A DNA stretch of 37,049 nucleotides from an uncultured beta proteobacterium (GTDB taxonomy: Bacteria > Pseudomonadota > Gammaproteobacteria > Burkholderiales > Burkholderiaceae_C), in contig CAIWPS010000147.1 in the NCBI GenBank assembly GCA_903914615.1, positions 1 to 37,049 of the forward strand. Direction: 5' to 3'. The notes below the pieces were generated by a model. The model did no database searches. It was not told where the DNA came from and was given only the letters and a program-made list of their open reading frames with translations. Below, piece after piece: positions 36,868 to 37,049 of this stretch. Position numbers and translations under genes: made by a program. The stretch's first letter is position 1. Each line of letters starts with the position of its first letter.

Positions 36868-37049
36868 TTAGTTGGGCATGCCACCGACGATGCGGTCGCG
36901 CAGGGCATCGACCTCGCCCTGCATGTTCCGCCACTGGTGATCGTTGATTTTCCCGGCCGCGCGATCGGCCGTGATCTGGTCCAGGCGCGACTGAGCTTCG
37001 GAGGCGCCACCTTGGAAGCGGGTGCCATGGCCCGCCTCGCCGGCAAAGC
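36868..37049 (-). CDS. Scaffolding protein, C-terminal end (completes the gene at 1-922)
   Basis: From 37049 to 36909 the sequence repeats bases 141-1 of the window. From 36908 to the TAA at 36868-36870 lie the missing last codons (DALRDRIVGGMPN). Joined across the circle this completes the 320-aa scaffold protein. The track ORF covering the region is in the wrong frame. Confidence 0.88.
   Translation of the reverse strand, partial: FAGEAGHGTRFQGGASEAQSRLDQITADRAAGKINDHQWRNMQGEVDALRDRIVGGMPN
36909..37049. repeat. Terminal 141-bp direct repeat, right copy
   Basis: This is an exact copy of bases 1-141. It indicates that the assembly closed on itself, and that the unique genome is 36,908 bp. 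Confidence 0.93.

Noticed and set aside
1-37049. tRNA genes, rRNA genes, CRISPR arrays and insertion sequences
   Set aside because: None was recognised: no tandem direct repeats with spacers, no transposase motifs and no cloverleaf-like T-loop sequences.

Overview
The window is a complete, circularly assembled genome of a GC-rich temperate podovirus. The first 141 bases recur exactly as the last 141 bases (1-141 = 36909-37049), so the unique genome is 36,908 bp and the scaffold gene runs across the ends. The virion genes follow the T7/BPP-1-like podovirus plan: head-tail connector portal, scaffold, capsid, tubular proteins A and B, a gp13-like acetyltransferase fold, a gp14-like protein, two large internal virion proteins and a beta-helix tail spike. 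A complete tyrosine integrase and a small Cro-like HTH protein indicate a temperate lifestyle. No RNA polymerase, DNA polymerase, helicase, tRNA, CRISPR or reverse transcriptase was seen, so replication and transcription must be host-driven. High GC with strongly GC-rich third codon positions suggests a GC-rich proteobacterial host (embedded Rz/Rz1 spanin = Gram-negative). The genus cannot be named from the sequence.

Layout. Nearly everything is one leftward (minus-strand) array. It starts at the divergent control region (about 10989-11104), runs down to position 1, wraps to 36908 and continues down to 14554. In order of transcription it holds: Cro-like HTH (10988), RepO-like initiator with the presumed origin inside it (10300-10791), small early genes including a DUF1064 nuclease and a Gp49-family protein, integrase, terminase small and large subunits, portal, an FN3-like protein, a Bbp19-like protein, scaffold (across the junction), capsid and accessory head proteins, tail tubes, internal virion proteins, a 2,969-residue polyvalent protein (24% of the genome), tail spike, and a lysis cassette (TM proteins, M15 endolysin, embedded Rz/Rz1). 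The only rightward genes are a 3.5-kb cassette of small, tightly overlapping, mostly unrecognised genes (11105-14628) ending in a Fis-type HTH protein that collides tail-to-tail with the spanin gene.

How it works together. The 116-bp divergent region holds two near-identical palindromes (ACCGCARCGGT), each lying in the 17-bp spacer of one of two back-to-back candidate promoters. This looks like a compact genetic switch for the HTH protein. The replication gene carries two independent arrays with an exact 11-bp period: four DnaA-box-like repeats at 10568-10611 and five GTCCGC iterons at 10328-10382. With an AT-rich patch and a further perfect DnaA box, they make a lambda-O-like origin overprinted on coding sequence. 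The rightward cassette contains a three-copy ~65-residue module not recognised as any named family, a stand-alone C-terminal tip of a cytosine-5 DNA methyltransferase, and a TM peptide nested in another ORF.

Gene-free stretches are all under about 210 bp. The longest (36413-36612, upstream of the capsid gene) is rich in hairpins. No stretch over 300 bp lacks a gene.
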